A DNA stretch of 64,000 bases from Candidatus Nitrospira neomarina (GCF_032051675.1 NZ_CP116968.1:992001-1056000); one strand, 5' to 3'; counted from the first letter of the stretch, positions 18,815-28,408 are shown. A program made the numbers and translations. The notes: generated by a model not told the origin, from the sequence alone.

Positions 18815-19049
18815 GGGTTAAGTCCTGTCTGTTTAGGGGAAAGGTAGTATTACCATACTGCCTTCGAGAACTGTCAAGGACTGATTCTCTGAATCCTAAA
18901 GGTAGGAGCTTTTTTTTAGGGTTCGGAAGGATCGGAGAAAAGTTTATGCCCTGGCCCCAAACTCCAAGTCAAGGGATGGGGGATGGAGCCTAAGCTCAAG
19001 ATTAATAGCCAATGAACATCAAGGTAGAGCTAAAAAGGGACTCTGGGGA

Positions 19050-19598
19050 CTAAGTTCTTGGCGAGAGATGTAACTGTTTGTTGGAATGGTCCAAACGAAC
19101 AAGAAAACGATCAAAAAAACTGAGTCCGAGGAGGCCATCAATCCCATCCGGGAGGTTCGGTATGGTATGTATGACCACTTGGACATCATCTCTGCCTGCA
19201 TTTCCCACACGAATTTTTCGTGCGACGCCTAGCTCGGCTTGAACCCTTCCCCCGACAGTAAGGAGGTTAATTGGCGAATTGGCCGAATCTGAATGAATTC
19301 CCGCATCAAATGCCAAATTTTCTGAAATGGTGGTAAAGGTTGCCCCTGTATCAACGATGAGTCTGGCTTCATGGAAATCATTCACCTCCACGTTAGCGAC
19401 CCAAACACCTCCTAACTGCTCCAGGGAAATCACAGAATCCTCAGCTCCAGCGGCTATTTGGTCTGATTTGGGAGGTAGCGAGCGAGTGAGAAGAAGAGAT
19501 TGGTCTAAAGGTAATCGACTGAGAATAGCCTGCCCACCCACCACTGTACCGATCGCTATTAACATAAAGACGATTAAAAGTTTGTTGGCAGTCCCCAA
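19050..19598 (-). CDS. Membrane-anchored retropepsin-like aspartic protease
   Basis: The 182-residue product has one N-terminal transmembrane helix (LLIVFMLIAIGTVVGG) followed by a periplasmic retropepsin-type domain. The active-site motif is LIVDTGATFTTIS near residue 82, and the C-terminal flap region reads IDGLLGLSFFDRFLVRLD, both typical of the clan AA (TIGR02281-like) family. Such single-domain proteases dimerise to bring two DTG motifs together. The natural substrate is unknown. The start is a TTG at 19598 and could be a few residues off. Confidence 0.82.
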   Translation of the reverse strand: MGTANKLLIVFMLIAIGTVVGGQAILSRLPLDQSLLLTRSLPPKSDQIAAGAEDSVISLEQLGGVWVANVEVNDFHEARLIVDTGATFTTISENLAFDAGIHSDSANSPINLLTVGGRVQAELGVARKIRVGNAGRDDVQVVIHTIPNLPDGIDGLLGLSFFDRFLVRLDHSNKQLHLSPRT

Positions 19599-19839
19599 TT
19601 CTTAAATTCCTCGATCAAAAAGCAGATTTTAACGCTAGTATCCTTAGGGTGAGCCTCAGTAGGCTTTTCGGTTGGAACAGAGGAAGCCTTGAAGACTGAG
19701 TTGAACATTGGAAATGGTAATGGTTTATCTTAATGGGATGGTCTGTGAATTTTATTGACTTATGGCCTTTGACAGATTTTCATCGAAGTATGATCAATGC
19801 CAGGCAATGTTGTAGTTTCCGTATATTCAGAAAATCTCT
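19599..19839. other. Divergent intergenic region upstream of the metal-uptake cluster
   Basis: There is no open frame here. The region separates the aspartic protease from the metal-uptake cluster. Its right end leads into the operator-like direct repeat and the promoter given separately. Confidence 0.4.
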
Positions 19840-19858
19840 ATTGCAATTTAGTTGCAAT
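19840..19858 (+). promoter_or_regulatory. Candidate Zur/Fur-family operator (TTGCAAT direct repeat)
   Basis: Two copies of TTGCAAT (19841-19847 and 19852-19858) are spaced with an 11-bp period; the first, with its preceding A, is the palindrome ATTGCAAT. The same arrangement, TTGCAAT-N4-TTGCAAT, occurs before the Fur-family gene at 28665-28682. It ends five bases before a -35 box. Regulation by that Fur-family protein is inferred from the shared motif and from the metal-related genes downstream. Confidence 0.6.
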
Positions 19859-19863
19859 TAATG

Positions 19864-19892
19864 TTGACACTCCTAGAGGCCTTTGGTATTTT
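19864..19892 (+). promoter_or_regulatory. Predicted sigma-70-type promoter of the TonB receptor cluster
   Basis: A consensus -35 TTGACA (19864-19869) is followed by a 17-bp spacer and a -10 TATTTT (19887-19892). It lies ~30 bp before the ATG of the His-rich exported protein and is on the correct strand to drive that gene and probably the receptor. Confidence 0.55.
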
Positions 19893-19924
19893 TGCCCGCA
19901 AGGAATTTATAGGCAAAACTCTTC

Positions 19925-20260
19925 ATGATCCGAAAACCGCTATCTCTCATCTCTCGATGTAATATCAGCTTGGCCCTAGCGCTTGCTTTGGTATTATTGA
20001 GTGCCATACCGTTTGTGCAGGCCCTAGAAATCCATCATGTCTTTGCTGAGGTAGATTATGATGGGCATGAACATTCTGATGATGACTTGTGCCAATGGGT
20101 ACAGCACCACACATCCAATTCCCTAGTTTGGGATGCCTCGGGTTTATCTCATTGGTCTGTTGTTGCCGGTTTCCTTTCCTTTGATCGAATAGAGACGTAT
20201 ACGTCTCTGACCCTTCCTCTCGGTAACCCTCGCGGTCCTCCAGCTTTTTCTTTCTCCTAA
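19925..20260 (+). CDS. His-rich exported protein, zinc-chaperone-like
   Basis: The 111-residue product has a signal peptide (NISLALALALVLLSAIPFVQA) followed by a metal-binding stretch with many His and Asp: EIHHVFAEVDYDGHEH, then SDDDLCQWVQHHTSN. The HxH...C...HH pattern resembles small periplasmic proteins annotated as zinc chaperones of zinc-uptake systems. It is first in a likely operon with a TonB-dependent receptor (129 bp downstream) and a TonB-domain protein. The role is inferred from His content and neighbours; binding of another metal is possible. Confidence 0.65.
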   Translation: MIRKPLSLISRCNISLALALALVLLSAIPFVQALEIHHVFAEVDYDGHEHSDDDLCQWVQHHTSNSLVWDASGLSHWSVVAGFLSFDRIETYTSLTLPLGNPRGPPAFSFS

Positions 20261-20388
20261 TTTTCCTTTTTTACAACTGTCTTCCCCCTCGGTCAGACTT
20301 GCGCTGCTCTCCAAAGCGGAAGGGTGCTTGTGACTGACGCAAGGGGAGACATGCGGCTAATCGACTATTAGATGCTGGAGGTTTCTGG

Positions 20389-22830
20389 ATGTTGAATGGG
20401 GATGATAAATGGATGGTATGGTGTGGACTTGTTCTCTGGATTTTCGGATTGGGGACGTTTGTGAGTGTTAGCCTTGTTCAAGCTATGGAAAAAGACAATA
20501 ACAAAATCTGGATTGTAACCGGTTTAGTGCAATATGAGGATCTTCGCCGAGTCCATCAGGCAACAGTAGAATTGCGGGATCAAGAAGGCACGCTCATTGA
20601 GACTCAAGTGACGAATGAAGGGGGTGAGTTTATTTTAGCTCCTCCGGAGGCTGGTATTTATTCTATTCGAGCCATTCAGTCAGACTTATCGAGTGAATCA
20701 ACGATTCTTAAGATTGAAAACGATCCAATCCTTGAGGTCAAGTTAACCCTGGCACATCGTCAGGAGTTAACTCTTGAGGTTGTGGCTTCTTTGCCTCCTA
20801 TTCAGCATCGGCTCTCCGGAGAATCCTATTCGGTTAGTCGCAAGGATATCGAGGAATTACCCAGAGGGAATAATATTGCTCTGAATGATCTGCTTTTAAC
20901 CCTTCCTAGCGCGGTAGACGGGGGATTGAAGCAAGTTCACATTCGTCAAGATCATGCCAATTACCAATTCCGGGTTGATGGGGTTCCTATTCCCGATACC
21001 GTCTCTTCGGTGTTTACAGATGTCATTTCTCCACGAACCTGGGAGCGTGCAGACATTATTTTAGGTGGCCCGGAAGCGCAATTCGGAAATAAAACCGCAG
21101 CCGTGATTGACGTGACCACCAAAAGCGGGACCAAGCCTGGCTTTGGGTCTGTCCAATATTTTGGAGGTTCGAATGAAACCATTAATCCGGCTTTTGAGTA
21201 TGGGGGGACGGTAGGGTCAAGCTTTCGCTACTATCTGCAAAATAGCTTTACATCCACAAACCGAGGGATTAATCCTCCGACCTTGGGAAAAACGATTTTT
21301 CATGATCAAAGTAACCAAAATCAAACCATGGTGCGGGGGGACTTGCAAATCGATAATCAGAATACCGTGACGTGGCTATTTCTAAACTCAGTTGCCAAAT
21401 TTCAAATTCCAACAAAACCAGGGCTAGTGGCAAATCCCACTATTGTCGGGCTTATCCAAGAGACTGATTCGGGTTTTGAACCGGTGACTTCTCAAAATAT
21501 CGATGAATTCCAAAAGGAGAACAATCAGTATTCACATCTTGTTTGGCGACATGATTGGAGCCAGGATCAATTTCTCAGCCTATCGGGGTTTTTCCAGCAT
21601 TCCCGAGCCACGTTCACGACTGACCCTTTCAATGCCTTATCCTATACGGAAGATACAGACGAGCCCTTTTCGGCAAGCGATCAGGACCGGTGGGCCTATG
21701 CAGGAGGGATACGGTTTGATTACAGTCATCGATTAAATCCCGATCATTTAATTAAAACGGGATTCCAGATTCAAAGGACCCAGGCTGTCAATAAAACCCG
21801 GGTGTCGGCTTTTTTGAGGGATGGAGCAGGCGATCCGATAGGGGGAGTCATTTCTCGCAATGCCGATAACCGCACCATTGGATGGCGCGAGGAATTCTGG
21901 ATTCAAGACCAATGGACCCCCTGGGCTCAATGGACCTTTAACCTTGGCGTCCGCTTCGATCAAATCCAGGCGTTGACCAATGATGGACAAGTAAGTCCAC
22001 GGGTAGGCGCCACGTATGCCATGACTCCCAATCATGTCTTTCATGCCTTTTATGGAAGATTATTTACTCCTCCAAATCTTGAATCCGTTCCATTCCTTCA
22101 GTTGAATACCATTGGTACTACCGCCCAGCCAGAAAATTTGACGAATCGAACCGTTGAACCTGAGCGGGCGCATTATTTCGAAGTCGGCTCCGCCCATGCC
22201 TTGGGGGATTCATTGTCCATAGAATTAACCGGTTATTATAAATTGAATAAAAATCTATCAGATGCGGGCCAATTCGGAACCTCCCCGCTTCTTAATTATT
22301 TTGCATTTAAACGTGGATGGCAACGGGGAATCGACCTGACGGTTAAGGCTAAATTTTTAGAAAACCTGTACGGGCGTGGTAATGTCGCTTGGGGTCAATG
22401 TCGAGGAAAAAAACTGCAGTCAGGTTATTTTTTGTTGGAGCAAAACGAAATTAATGATATAAATTCCAACAGCGGAGTATATTGTGATCATATGCAATTG
22501 GTCACGAGTTCGGCTGTGCTTACCTATCGCCCTTTTTCACATACGACGTTCTCCGGCCAAATGTTGTTTGGATCTGGCCTTCGGTCATCGGATCCCGGTG
22601 GGAAAACCAACGCGACTCACAGCCCGTCGTACACCACCTATAATCTTTCCATCGAACACCTTCTACCTCTTTGGGATAACTATAAAGCGCTGTTGGGTTT
22701 TGATGTCATCAATCTCCTGGACCAACAAGTTTTTCTAAATGATGGGGAGGGGAGTATTGGCCTTGGTGTAGCTCATGCCAACATGCCCCGTTCATTTTTC
22801 TTTCGTGGACAATTCTTTTTTGGTGGATAA
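20389..22830 (+). CDS. TonB-dependent outer-membrane receptor (probable metal/metallophore uptake)
   Basis: The 813-residue product has a signal peptide (about residues 8-32), then a small carboxypeptidase-regulatory-like domain (about 42-130, TGLVQYEDLRRVHQATVELRDQEG), a plug domain (about 140-245 with VRQDHANYQFRVDGVPIPDT and GPEAQFGNKTAAVIDVTTKSG) and a beta-barrel to the C-terminus with NLTNRTVEPERAHYFEVG. GGAGG precedes the ATG. The ligand is not shown by sequence; the His-rich neighbour and the operator shared with a Fur-family gene point to zinc or another metal. The downstream TonB-domain gene starts 4 bp after the stop, so they are cotranscribed. Confidence 0.9.
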   Translation: MLNGDDKWMVWCGLVLWIFGLGTFVSVSLVQAMEKDNNKIWIVTGLVQYEDLRRVHQATVELRDQEGTLIETQVTNEGGEFILAPPEAGIYSIRAIQSDLSSESTILKIENDPILEVKLTLAHRQELTLEVVASLPPIQHRLSGESYSVSRKDIEELPRGNNIALNDLLLTLPSAVDGGLKQVHIRQDHANYQFRVDGVPIPDTVSSVFTDVISPRTWERADIILGGPEAQFGNKTAAVIDVTTKSGTKPGFGSVQYFGGSNETINPAFEYGGTVGSSFRYYLQNSFTSTNRGINPPTLGKTIFHDQSNQNQTMVRGDLQIDNQNTVTWLFLNSVAKFQIPTKPGLVANPTIVGLIQETDSGFEPVTSQNIDEFQKENNQYSHLVWRHDWSQDQFLSLSGFFQHSRATFTTDPFNALSYTEDTDEPFSASDQDRWAYAGGIRFDYSHRLNPDHLIKTGFQIQRTQAVNKTRVSAFLRDGAGDPIGGVISRNADNRTIGWREEFWIQDQWTPWAQWTFNLGVRFDQIQALTNDGQVSPRVGATYAMTPNHVFHAFYGRLFTPPNLESVPFLQLNTIGTTAQPENLTNRTVEPERAHYFEVGSAHALGDSLSIELTGYYKLNKNLSDAGQFGTSPLLNYFAFKRGWQRGIDLTVKAKFLENLYGRGNVAWGQCRGKKLQSGYFLLEQNEINDINSNSGVYCDHMQLVTSSAVLTYRPFSHTTFSGQMLFGSGLRSSDPGGKTNATHSPSYTTYNLSIEHLLPLWDNYKALLGFDVINLLDQQVFLNDGEGSIGLGVAHANMPRSFFFRGQFFFGG

Positions 22831-22834
22831 TTCT

Positions 22835-23281
22835 ATGAACGTTTCCCGGAATCTTGGTTTCTTTATGCAGGTGTTTTGGCTATTAAGTAGTCCCGCGCTT
22901 TCCTATCCGGCTGAATCAGATTTCGCGACGCATCAATCTGACCACGAAGAAGACGTACAGGTGGAAACCCTCGATACCGTCCATGTCCATGGGCTACGAC
23001 TCAATAAAGATCAACAAATTGGGCCTGTCCCACAACGAACTCCCTGGCCGACCATTCCATCTACCTTAGATGGGCAGATCTTAGATGATTGGCTTAAAGC
23101 TCGAATATTGGTCAGTAAAAATTCAGATGTGACCGTAGTTATTCTTCAACCTGCCGCACATCAGGAACTCACTCAAGCTTCTTTACTGGCTCTCAAGCAA
23201 TGGACGTTTTTGCCTCAAATGAATGGCGAGGAACCTATCGATGGTGAGGTCTCGCTCCGTATTCACTTTCGTACTCAGTAA
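22835..23281 (+). CDS. Exported protein with TonB C-terminal-like domain
   Basis: About 148 residues. After a signal-like N-terminus (LGFFMQVFWLLSSPALSYPA) comes a His/Asp/Glu-rich linker (DFATHQSDHEEDVQVETLDTVHVHG), and then a domain matching the TonB C-terminal fold: SDVTVVILQPAAHQELTQASLLALKQWTFLP, ending GEVSLRIHF. A normal TonB keeps an uncleaved inner-membrane anchor and a Pro-rich arm; both seem replaced by the short acidic, His-bearing linker here. It may be a receptor-dedicated energy transducer or a periplasmic accessory. It is coupled to the receptor gene (4-bp gap). Confidence 0.65.
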   Translation: MNVSRNLGFFMQVFWLLSSPALSYPAESDFATHQSDHEEDVQVETLDTVHVHGLRLNKDQQIGPVPQRTPWPTIPSTLDGQILDDWLKARILVSKNSDVTVVILQPAAHQELTQASLLALKQWTFLPQMNGEEPIDGEVSLRIHFRTQ

Positions 23282-23600
23282 ATCATTTCTGACCCGTATA
23301 GGCACCAAACGGGTGGCAGAATAGTTTTCTCAAGATGGTTAAGCCTTCATGTTTGATGGGGATGTAGAATCCTGAGTAGGGCTTTTGTCTTCCTTCTTCC
23401 CGTGTTGGAGTTTTGAATAGACATTTTTTGCGCAAAAGCATAAGATATTCTCTTCGCTTTGTGGATGGTTGGTGGCTTCCATTCGGTTGAGGGAGGGAAT
23501 CATTGGTTCTCTTTGGCGTTCTTCCTCGTGCTTTCACGCATGGTTCCTGTAGACCTGCTGCTTGTCCTGCCTTTCTTTTCTGTTCCATTCCCGGTGCTTG
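23282..23600. other. Intergenic region upstream of the hybrid histidine kinase
   Basis: About 320 bp. Open frames occur on both strands, but they run out of frame into the kinase gene or lack start signals and motifs, so I treat them as chance. No promoter pair stands out. Confidence 0.35.
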
Positions 23601-26600
23601 ATGTTTCCTGCTCAGCAAAGAACCCTGAAAATCGTTCTGATGGTGACAGGGCTGATCCTGTCCCTTAACGTTTTTGTGTTTATTTGGCTTTATGTTGAAG
23701 CCGTCGAAGATGAAAAAGATCGACTGACTCATCTGACCAGCATATACGTTCATAATTTGGAATCCGTAAATCAATTGACTCCCGGGTGGGACGAAGGGGC
23801 AATGCCTCAAGAATTCTTCGCCAATCGCATTCAACAGGAATTTGATTCTCTGAGGGATCAACATCACTTTGGGCAAACAGGAGAGATGCTTCTAGTTCGC
23901 CGGCATGAAAATGGAGGGCAGAGTTCTTCTCAATTTCAACCGGATTTATCCCTCGATGGTGGGACGCAAATTTTGCCTGATAGTCGAGGGAACAGGGTTT
24001 TACTAGCCTATCAACCCCTTGAGGGTCTTCCTCTGGGAGTGATAGCGAAAATTAATATTCAGGAAATCCAATTTCTCTATGTTCTTGGTGGAGGAGCCAT
24101 TGCATTACTGGAATTAGGGATCATAATGGTGGTCGGATTGATCCTGGTTCAAGGTAAAAAAGGCAGTAGGCAGCATTCGGCTAAAGACCGAGAAAAAATT
24201 CGAGGATTCGTAGCGAGTGGGGGCGAGGGAATTGTGACTTTTAATGAATATGGGAAGATCAAAACATTTAATGAAACGGCGGAAGCGATGTTTTCCTGTC
24301 AGGCCTCAGAAGTCATAGGCCGGCCGTTTAGAAACCTGGTTGTTCCCCCGGAACAAGACGTGTGGGATCTATTTGTCTTGTCCTATGGGCAATCGAGAAT
24401 ACAACGTATGGGTGGTGTGCTGAAAGAATTCAAGGCCCAAAAAAAAGATGGAACAGTTTTCCCTCTGTCGTTGACCTTGAGCGAGTCGCTGCTAGCGGAC
24501 CAGCGCATGTTCACAGCGTTTTTACGGGATGAGACAGAACAAAAACTCGCTGAACGCCGGTTAGCCGCACAATATGCGATCGCCAGGGTGTTGGCCGATT
24601 GCACGACCATTCAACAAGCCACTCCTGAAATTCTTCAGGCGGTCTGTAAAAGTTTAGGATGGCAAGTGGGGGTACTCTGGCAGGTGAAGCCTGGGACCAA
24701 AATCCTGTTTTGTGTGGAAGTGTGGCGAACCTCACACGAACGGTTTTCTGAATTTGTTGCTGTGACGCAAAGTATGTCCTTTTCAAAGGGAGTTGGCCTG
24801 CCTGGACGGATCTGGGAGACAGGTAACCCGATATGGATTCCTGATGCGGTCAAGGACCCTAATTTTCCTCGTGCACCAATGGCCGCTCAGGAAGGGTTAC
24901 ATGCGGCATTTGCTTTTCCTATCAGGCTAGGCGAGACAATTCTTGGAGTAATGGAGTTTTTTAGCCGGGAAATCCAGGAGCCGGATGAAGCCTTATTGCA
25001 CCAAATGGTATCTGTTGGAAGCCAGATTGGGCAGTTTATGCAACGAAAAGAGACAGAGATGGCTCTACGGGAAAGTGAAGAACGAACACGGCTCATTTTG
25101 GACACGGCCCTTGATGCGGTGATCACCTTAGATGAACAGGGTTATGTTATTGGGTGGAACTCACAGGCGGAACGCATGTTTGGATGGTCCAGGGAAGAAA
25201 TCATCGGGCAACAAGTCGTAAACACTATAATCCCACCCAAATACCGAGAGGCCTATCCACAGGGAATTCAAGGCTATCTCACGTCAGAGGTCGGTGCAAT
25301 ATTAAATAAACGGATTGAATTGTCCGGGTTGCATCGTGATGGCCATGAGTTTCCCCTGGAATTGGCGATTACGGCTGTTCAATCACAAGGAAAAACAATT
25401 GTGAGTGGGTTTCTCCGCGATTTAACCGAGCGACGACAGACAGAAGAAGCCCTGTTGAAAAGTGAAGAGCAGCGTCGGCAAGCCCAAAAAATGGAAGCGA
25501 TAGGGACATTAGCCGGTGGGATTGCACATGATTTCAATAATATCTTATCGGCCATAATAGGCTATACCGAACTGGCCATGACTCAAATTGGGGTGGGCAG
25601 CCCAGTTTTGCCCCGATTACAAGAAGTCTTACGAGCAGGTTATCGCGCCAAAAATCTTGTTCGGCAAATCTTAACTTTCAGCCGGCGAGATGAATCTGGG
25701 AAAAAAGTGATGTATTTACAGCCGATTGTGCAGGAAGCATTGAACCTTCTTCGTGCTTCTCTTCCGTCTACGATTTATCTACATGCAGAACTCCAACCAA
25801 GCACTGCGCCGGTTCTGGCTGATGCGACTCAGATCCATCAAGTGGTCATGAATTTGGGGGCTAATGCAGAATATGCCATGAGGCCGATGGGCGGAAGGTT
25901 GACGGTCACATTAGATGAAGTAGCAATTGATGAAACGACAGTTTCTCTTGTTCAAGGGTTGCATGCTGGGCCTTATATCCGCCTGAAAGTTGCTGATTCC
26001 GGGCAAGGGATGTCACCGAGTGTTACGAAACGAATTTTTGATCCGTTTTTTACTACCAAGGATGTGGGGGAGGGCACAGGGATGGGGTTGGCCGTTATTC
26101 ATGGGGTCGTGACGAGTCATGGAGGAGTGATTCGGGTCGATAGTCGGAAAGGCCAGGGCACGACCTTTACCATTTACCTCCCTTGTTCCTCTCTCCCAGT
26201 CGAAGTTCAGCAGGTCCTGTCAACGTCTTCTTCCTATGGTAGGAAGGGAACAGTGATGTTTGTGGATGATGAGGTGTCTATTGCCAAATGGGCCAAGGAT
26301 ATGTTGGAAAATATGGGCTACCTGGTTGTCGTATTTACCAATGGTCCTGAAGCGCTGCAGGCATTTAAAGAAAATCCTGATCAATTTGATGTCCTTGTGA
26401 CGGATCAAACCATGCCAGGCATGACGGGAGAATTGCTGGCTCGTCAAGTAATGAGCATACGTCCAGGGTTCCCCGTTATTTTGTGTTCAGGGTTTAGTTA
26501 CACAATGAATAAAGACAAAGCCTTGTCGATGGGTTTCCGAGCCTATTTAGCCAAGCCGGTGTTAATGGGGGATATGGAGCAAGCGCTTCAAGTTGCGTTG

Positions 26601-26621
26601 ACTCCCTCTGTCCCTCATTGA
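23601..26621 (+). CDS. Hybrid sensor histidine kinase with PAS, GAF and receiver domains
   Basis: About 1006 residues. Two transmembrane helices (about residues 10-33 and 155-180) flank a ~120-residue periplasmic sensor region. A PAS domain (about 200-320), a GAF domain (about 345-490) and a second PAS domain (about 505-625) follow. The HisKA motif is LAGGIAHDFNNILSAIIGY, the His being the phosphorylation site. The ATPase domain has DSGQGMSP and GEGTGMGLAVIHG. A C-terminal receiver carries VDDE and the Asp in LVTDQTMPG. There is no DNA-binding output, so the signal must go to another protein, not found nearby. The ATG at 23601 is preferred to one 39 bp upstream. Confidence 0.93.
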   Translation: MFPAQQRTLKIVLMVTGLILSLNVFVFIWLYVEAVEDEKDRLTHLTSIYVHNLESVNQLTPGWDEGAMPQEFFANRIQQEFDSLRDQHHFGQTGEMLLVRRHENGGQSSSQFQPDLSLDGGTQILPDSRGNRVLLAYQPLEGLPLGVIAKINIQEIQFLYVLGGGAIALLELGIIMVVGLILVQGKKGSRQHSAKDREKIRGFVASGGEGIVTFNEYGKIKTFNETAEAMFSCQASEVIGRPFRNLVVPPEQDVWDLFVLSYGQSRIQRMGGVLKEFKAQKKDGTVFPLSLTLSESLLADQRMFTAFLRDETEQKLAERRLAAQYAIARVLADCTTIQQATPEILQAVCKSLGWQVGVLWQVKPGTKILFCVEVWRTSHERFSEFVAVTQSMSFSKGVGLPGRIWETGNPIWIPDAVKDPNFPRAPMAAQEGLHAAFAFPIRLGETILGVMEFFSREIQEPDEALLHQMVSVGSQIGQFMQRKETEMALRESEERTRLILDTALDAVITLDEQGYVIGWNSQAERMFGWSREEIIGQQVVNTIIPPKYREAYPQGIQGYLTSEVGAILNKRIELSGLHRDGHEFPLELAITAVQSQGKTIVSGFLRDLTERRQTEEALLKSEEQRRQAQKMEAIGTLAGGIAHDFNNILSAIIGYTELAMTQIGVGSPVLPRLQEVLRAGYRAKNLVRQILTFSRRDESGKKVMYLQPIVQEALNLLRASLPSTIYLHAELQPSTAPVLADATQIHQVVMNLGANAEYAMRPMGGRLTVTLDEVAIDETTVSLVQGLHAGPYIRLKVADSGQGMSPSVTKRIFDPFFTTKDVGEGTGMGLAVIHGVVTSHGGVIRVDSRKGQGTTFTIYLPCSSLPVEVQQVLSTSSSYGRKGTVMFVDDEVSIAKWAKDMLENMGYLVVVFTNGPEALQAFKENPDQFDVLVTDQTMPGMTGELLARQVMSIRPGFPVILCSGFSYTMNKDKALSMGFRAYLAKPVLMGDMEQALQVALTPSVPH

Positions 26622-27397
26622 GCCAAGGGATCCAATCCTGTATTCAATTATCTGGCGGATTTTCATCTTGATTTTTTCCTAGTTTTTCTCCGTTATTGAT
26701 TGATCCTATGTTATGACTCAAATATATCCGGTTTCACTATCGTGAAGGTTAGGAACACAGGTCTGGAGAATCCCTGGTAAAAGCTGCGTGAGGAGGATTA
26801 TTTTGATCCGCCACCAGGTGGTGGTGACTTCATTTGAATTCAATGCCTTTGAGAAAGCTGTCCATATGGGTTGCAATTATCCTTATCACAACGAGTGGGG
26901 GGGGAATCTCAAAACATACTTTTTCATTCCATGACATGAGGGGTGGGAATGCTCGTTCCCAGTGGATAGAGATTATCTTGGAATTTCAGATTGCTCTGAG
27001 GCATCATCAACTATATTTCTTTTTTTCCTCTCTTTTGCACTTATTTTTAAGGTCCATTATCTATTAGGCCTTTTGGGGCATTCATTTCAAATTCGTCGTG
27101 TTGTTTGACAGTTTCTGTGGTTGTTTCTTTGACTATCAGAAACTTCGCTTTAGATGCTGGTGAAATCACCTGTGCCATTCCCGAAAGCGTCAAAGTGTTT
27201 GTCAAAAAGGCAAAAGACGCCTGACTTAACGTCTTCCTCGTAAGGACTAGGTGGGAGAAAAGAGTCCAGACAAGCAAGGGAAATTGATGAAAATGGGGCG
27301 CCGTGTATGTTCGGTTTACCTTTTGCATACTGCATATAAGGTTGGGTGGCGGAAGTCCCACAATTGAGAGAACGTAGTTTCACAAGGAGATTGCAAA
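26622..27397. other. Long intergenic region between kinase and pilin genes
   Basis: About 780 bp with only weak coding candidates. Visible elements are an inverted repeat TTCAC-TATC-GTGAA at 26733-26746, a strong ribosome-binding site GAGGAGG at 26791 before a 43-codon frame (listed separately), and a CCACC/GGTGG hairpin inside that frame. A minus-strand frame at 27047-27361 has no start signal and no recognised motif. Confidence 0.4.
26803..26934 (+). CDS. Possible 43-aa small protein (low confidence)
   Basis: The only support is translational: GAGGAGG lies six bases before a TTG that opens a 43-codon frame (begins MIRHQVVVTSFEFNAFEKAV). There is no hydrophobic segment and no family. It would be a monocistronic microprotein; chance is at least as likely. 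Confidence 0.2.
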   Translation: MIRHQVVVTSFEFNAFEKAVHMGCNYPYHNEWGGNLKTYFFIP

Positions 27398-27586
27398 ATG
27401 GGTGAATTTTTATTCAAAGAGCATGGGGCGGCAGCGACGGAATATGCCTTACTTCTGAGTTTAATCGGTATGATCGTTATCGGATCTCTTCAGGCACTAG
27501 GTTCCAATCTGTTTGATGGGCTTTCGGCGCTAGACCATGTTTTTGTATCGACCCAAATGAAGGATGACCTGTTGAATCATCCATAA
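27398..27586 (+). CDS. flp: Flp/Fap-type type IVb pilin
   Basis: The 62-residue product shows the Flp pilin pattern: a short leader (EFLFKEHGAAATEYALLLSLIGM) with Gly/Ala before the hydrophobic N-terminal helix and the conserved Glu-Tyr (TEYALL) at the start of the mature helix. It would be processed by a TadV-like prepilin peptidase and assembled by a Tad apparatus, none of which is encoded in this window, so it is an orphan pilin. AGGAG is eight bases before the ATG. Confidence 0.85.
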   Translation: MGEFLFKEHGAAATEYALLLSLIGMIVIGSLQALGSNLFDGLSALDHVFVSTQMKDDLLNHP

Positions 27587-27853
27587 GTAGAAAGCTCCTA
27601 CCATTTCTTAGCACTCTGCCCACTAAGGTTGTATCTCCCATCTGCTTTTCCTCACTTCGATTCAAAAAATCAGATTTAATTCGTTATTTTTAGTGAAAAG
27701 GGTTTTGGAATTTTTGGAGGTGGTAAAGCAGCATTTTCTCCTCAAATCTGTACATAGGATGAAATCGTCCACTTAAAATATGACTCTCATCTTTAAATCT
27801 TAAGTCTCGGGGATGGTTTGCCGAAAAAATGAGAAAAAGAAGGGAGTTCAGAT

Positions 27854-28408
27854 ATGTTTGTACGATTTCTTGGGATTCTTATGGTGTGTGCGACATGGGG
27901 CTGTGAATCGCTTTCAATGACCCATCAGTCTGCTGATGGCTTGGCGACAGGGCCACCCCCGGCCACTTTGACCTCTCTTTCAACAAGAGAAACTGAAGGC
28001 TCCTCGACACTTGCCCAACGCATGAGCATTCCTCAAGGCCCGAAGACGGAAATATCTCAGGAAAAACCCTCAGTAGATCCTTTCCCCACTGTGTACTTTC
28101 CATTCGATAGTTGGGAGATTTCATCAGAAGTTCAAGATCGTCTGGATGCCACGGCTAGTTGGATGAACCGCTTTCCGAATTATGAACTCATAATTGAGGG
28201 CCATACGGATGTACGTGGAACAGAAAGTTATAATATGATTCTGGGGGTAAGACGAGCAAAAGCCGTCAAAGAATATCTGGCCAATTTAGGAATTTCACGC
28301 AAACGTCTTGATGTGGTTTCCTTTGGGAATACCTTGGTCCTATGTGAAGTCGATGACGAACATCAATGCCATCAATTTAACCGACGTGCTGACCTGCTTC
28401 TGGAGTAA
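27854..28408 (+). CDS. OmpA/Pal-family outer-membrane lipoprotein
   Basis: About 184 residues. A signal peptide ends in a lipoprotein-like ATWGCES sequence, followed by a Ser/Thr/Pro linker and an OmpA domain: TVYFPFDSWEISSEVQDRLDATASWM, then IIEGHTDVRGTESYNMILGVRRAKAVKEYL and NRRADLLLE. The Asp and Arg that hold diaminopimelate of peptidoglycan are present in HTDVRG and in the RRA motif. It anchors the outer membrane to the cell wall. It is Pal-like, but no tol genes are adjacent. An internal pair of Cys (CEVDDEHQC) is unusual and could form a disulfide. Confidence 0.88.
   Translation: MFVRFLGILMVCATWGCESLSMTHQSADGLATGPPPATLTSLSTRETEGSSTLAQRMSIPQGPKTEISQEKPSVDPFPTVYFPFDSWEISSEVQDRLDATASWMNRFPNYELIIEGHTDVRGTESYNMILGVRRAKAVKEYLANLGISRKRLDVVSFGNTLVLCEVDDEHQCHQFNRRADLLLE

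Noticed and set aside
23283-23876. 197-codon minus-strand frame opposite the start of the histidine kinase
   Set aside because: It lies largely opposite the well-supported kinase coding sequence and has no motif; treated as a shadow.
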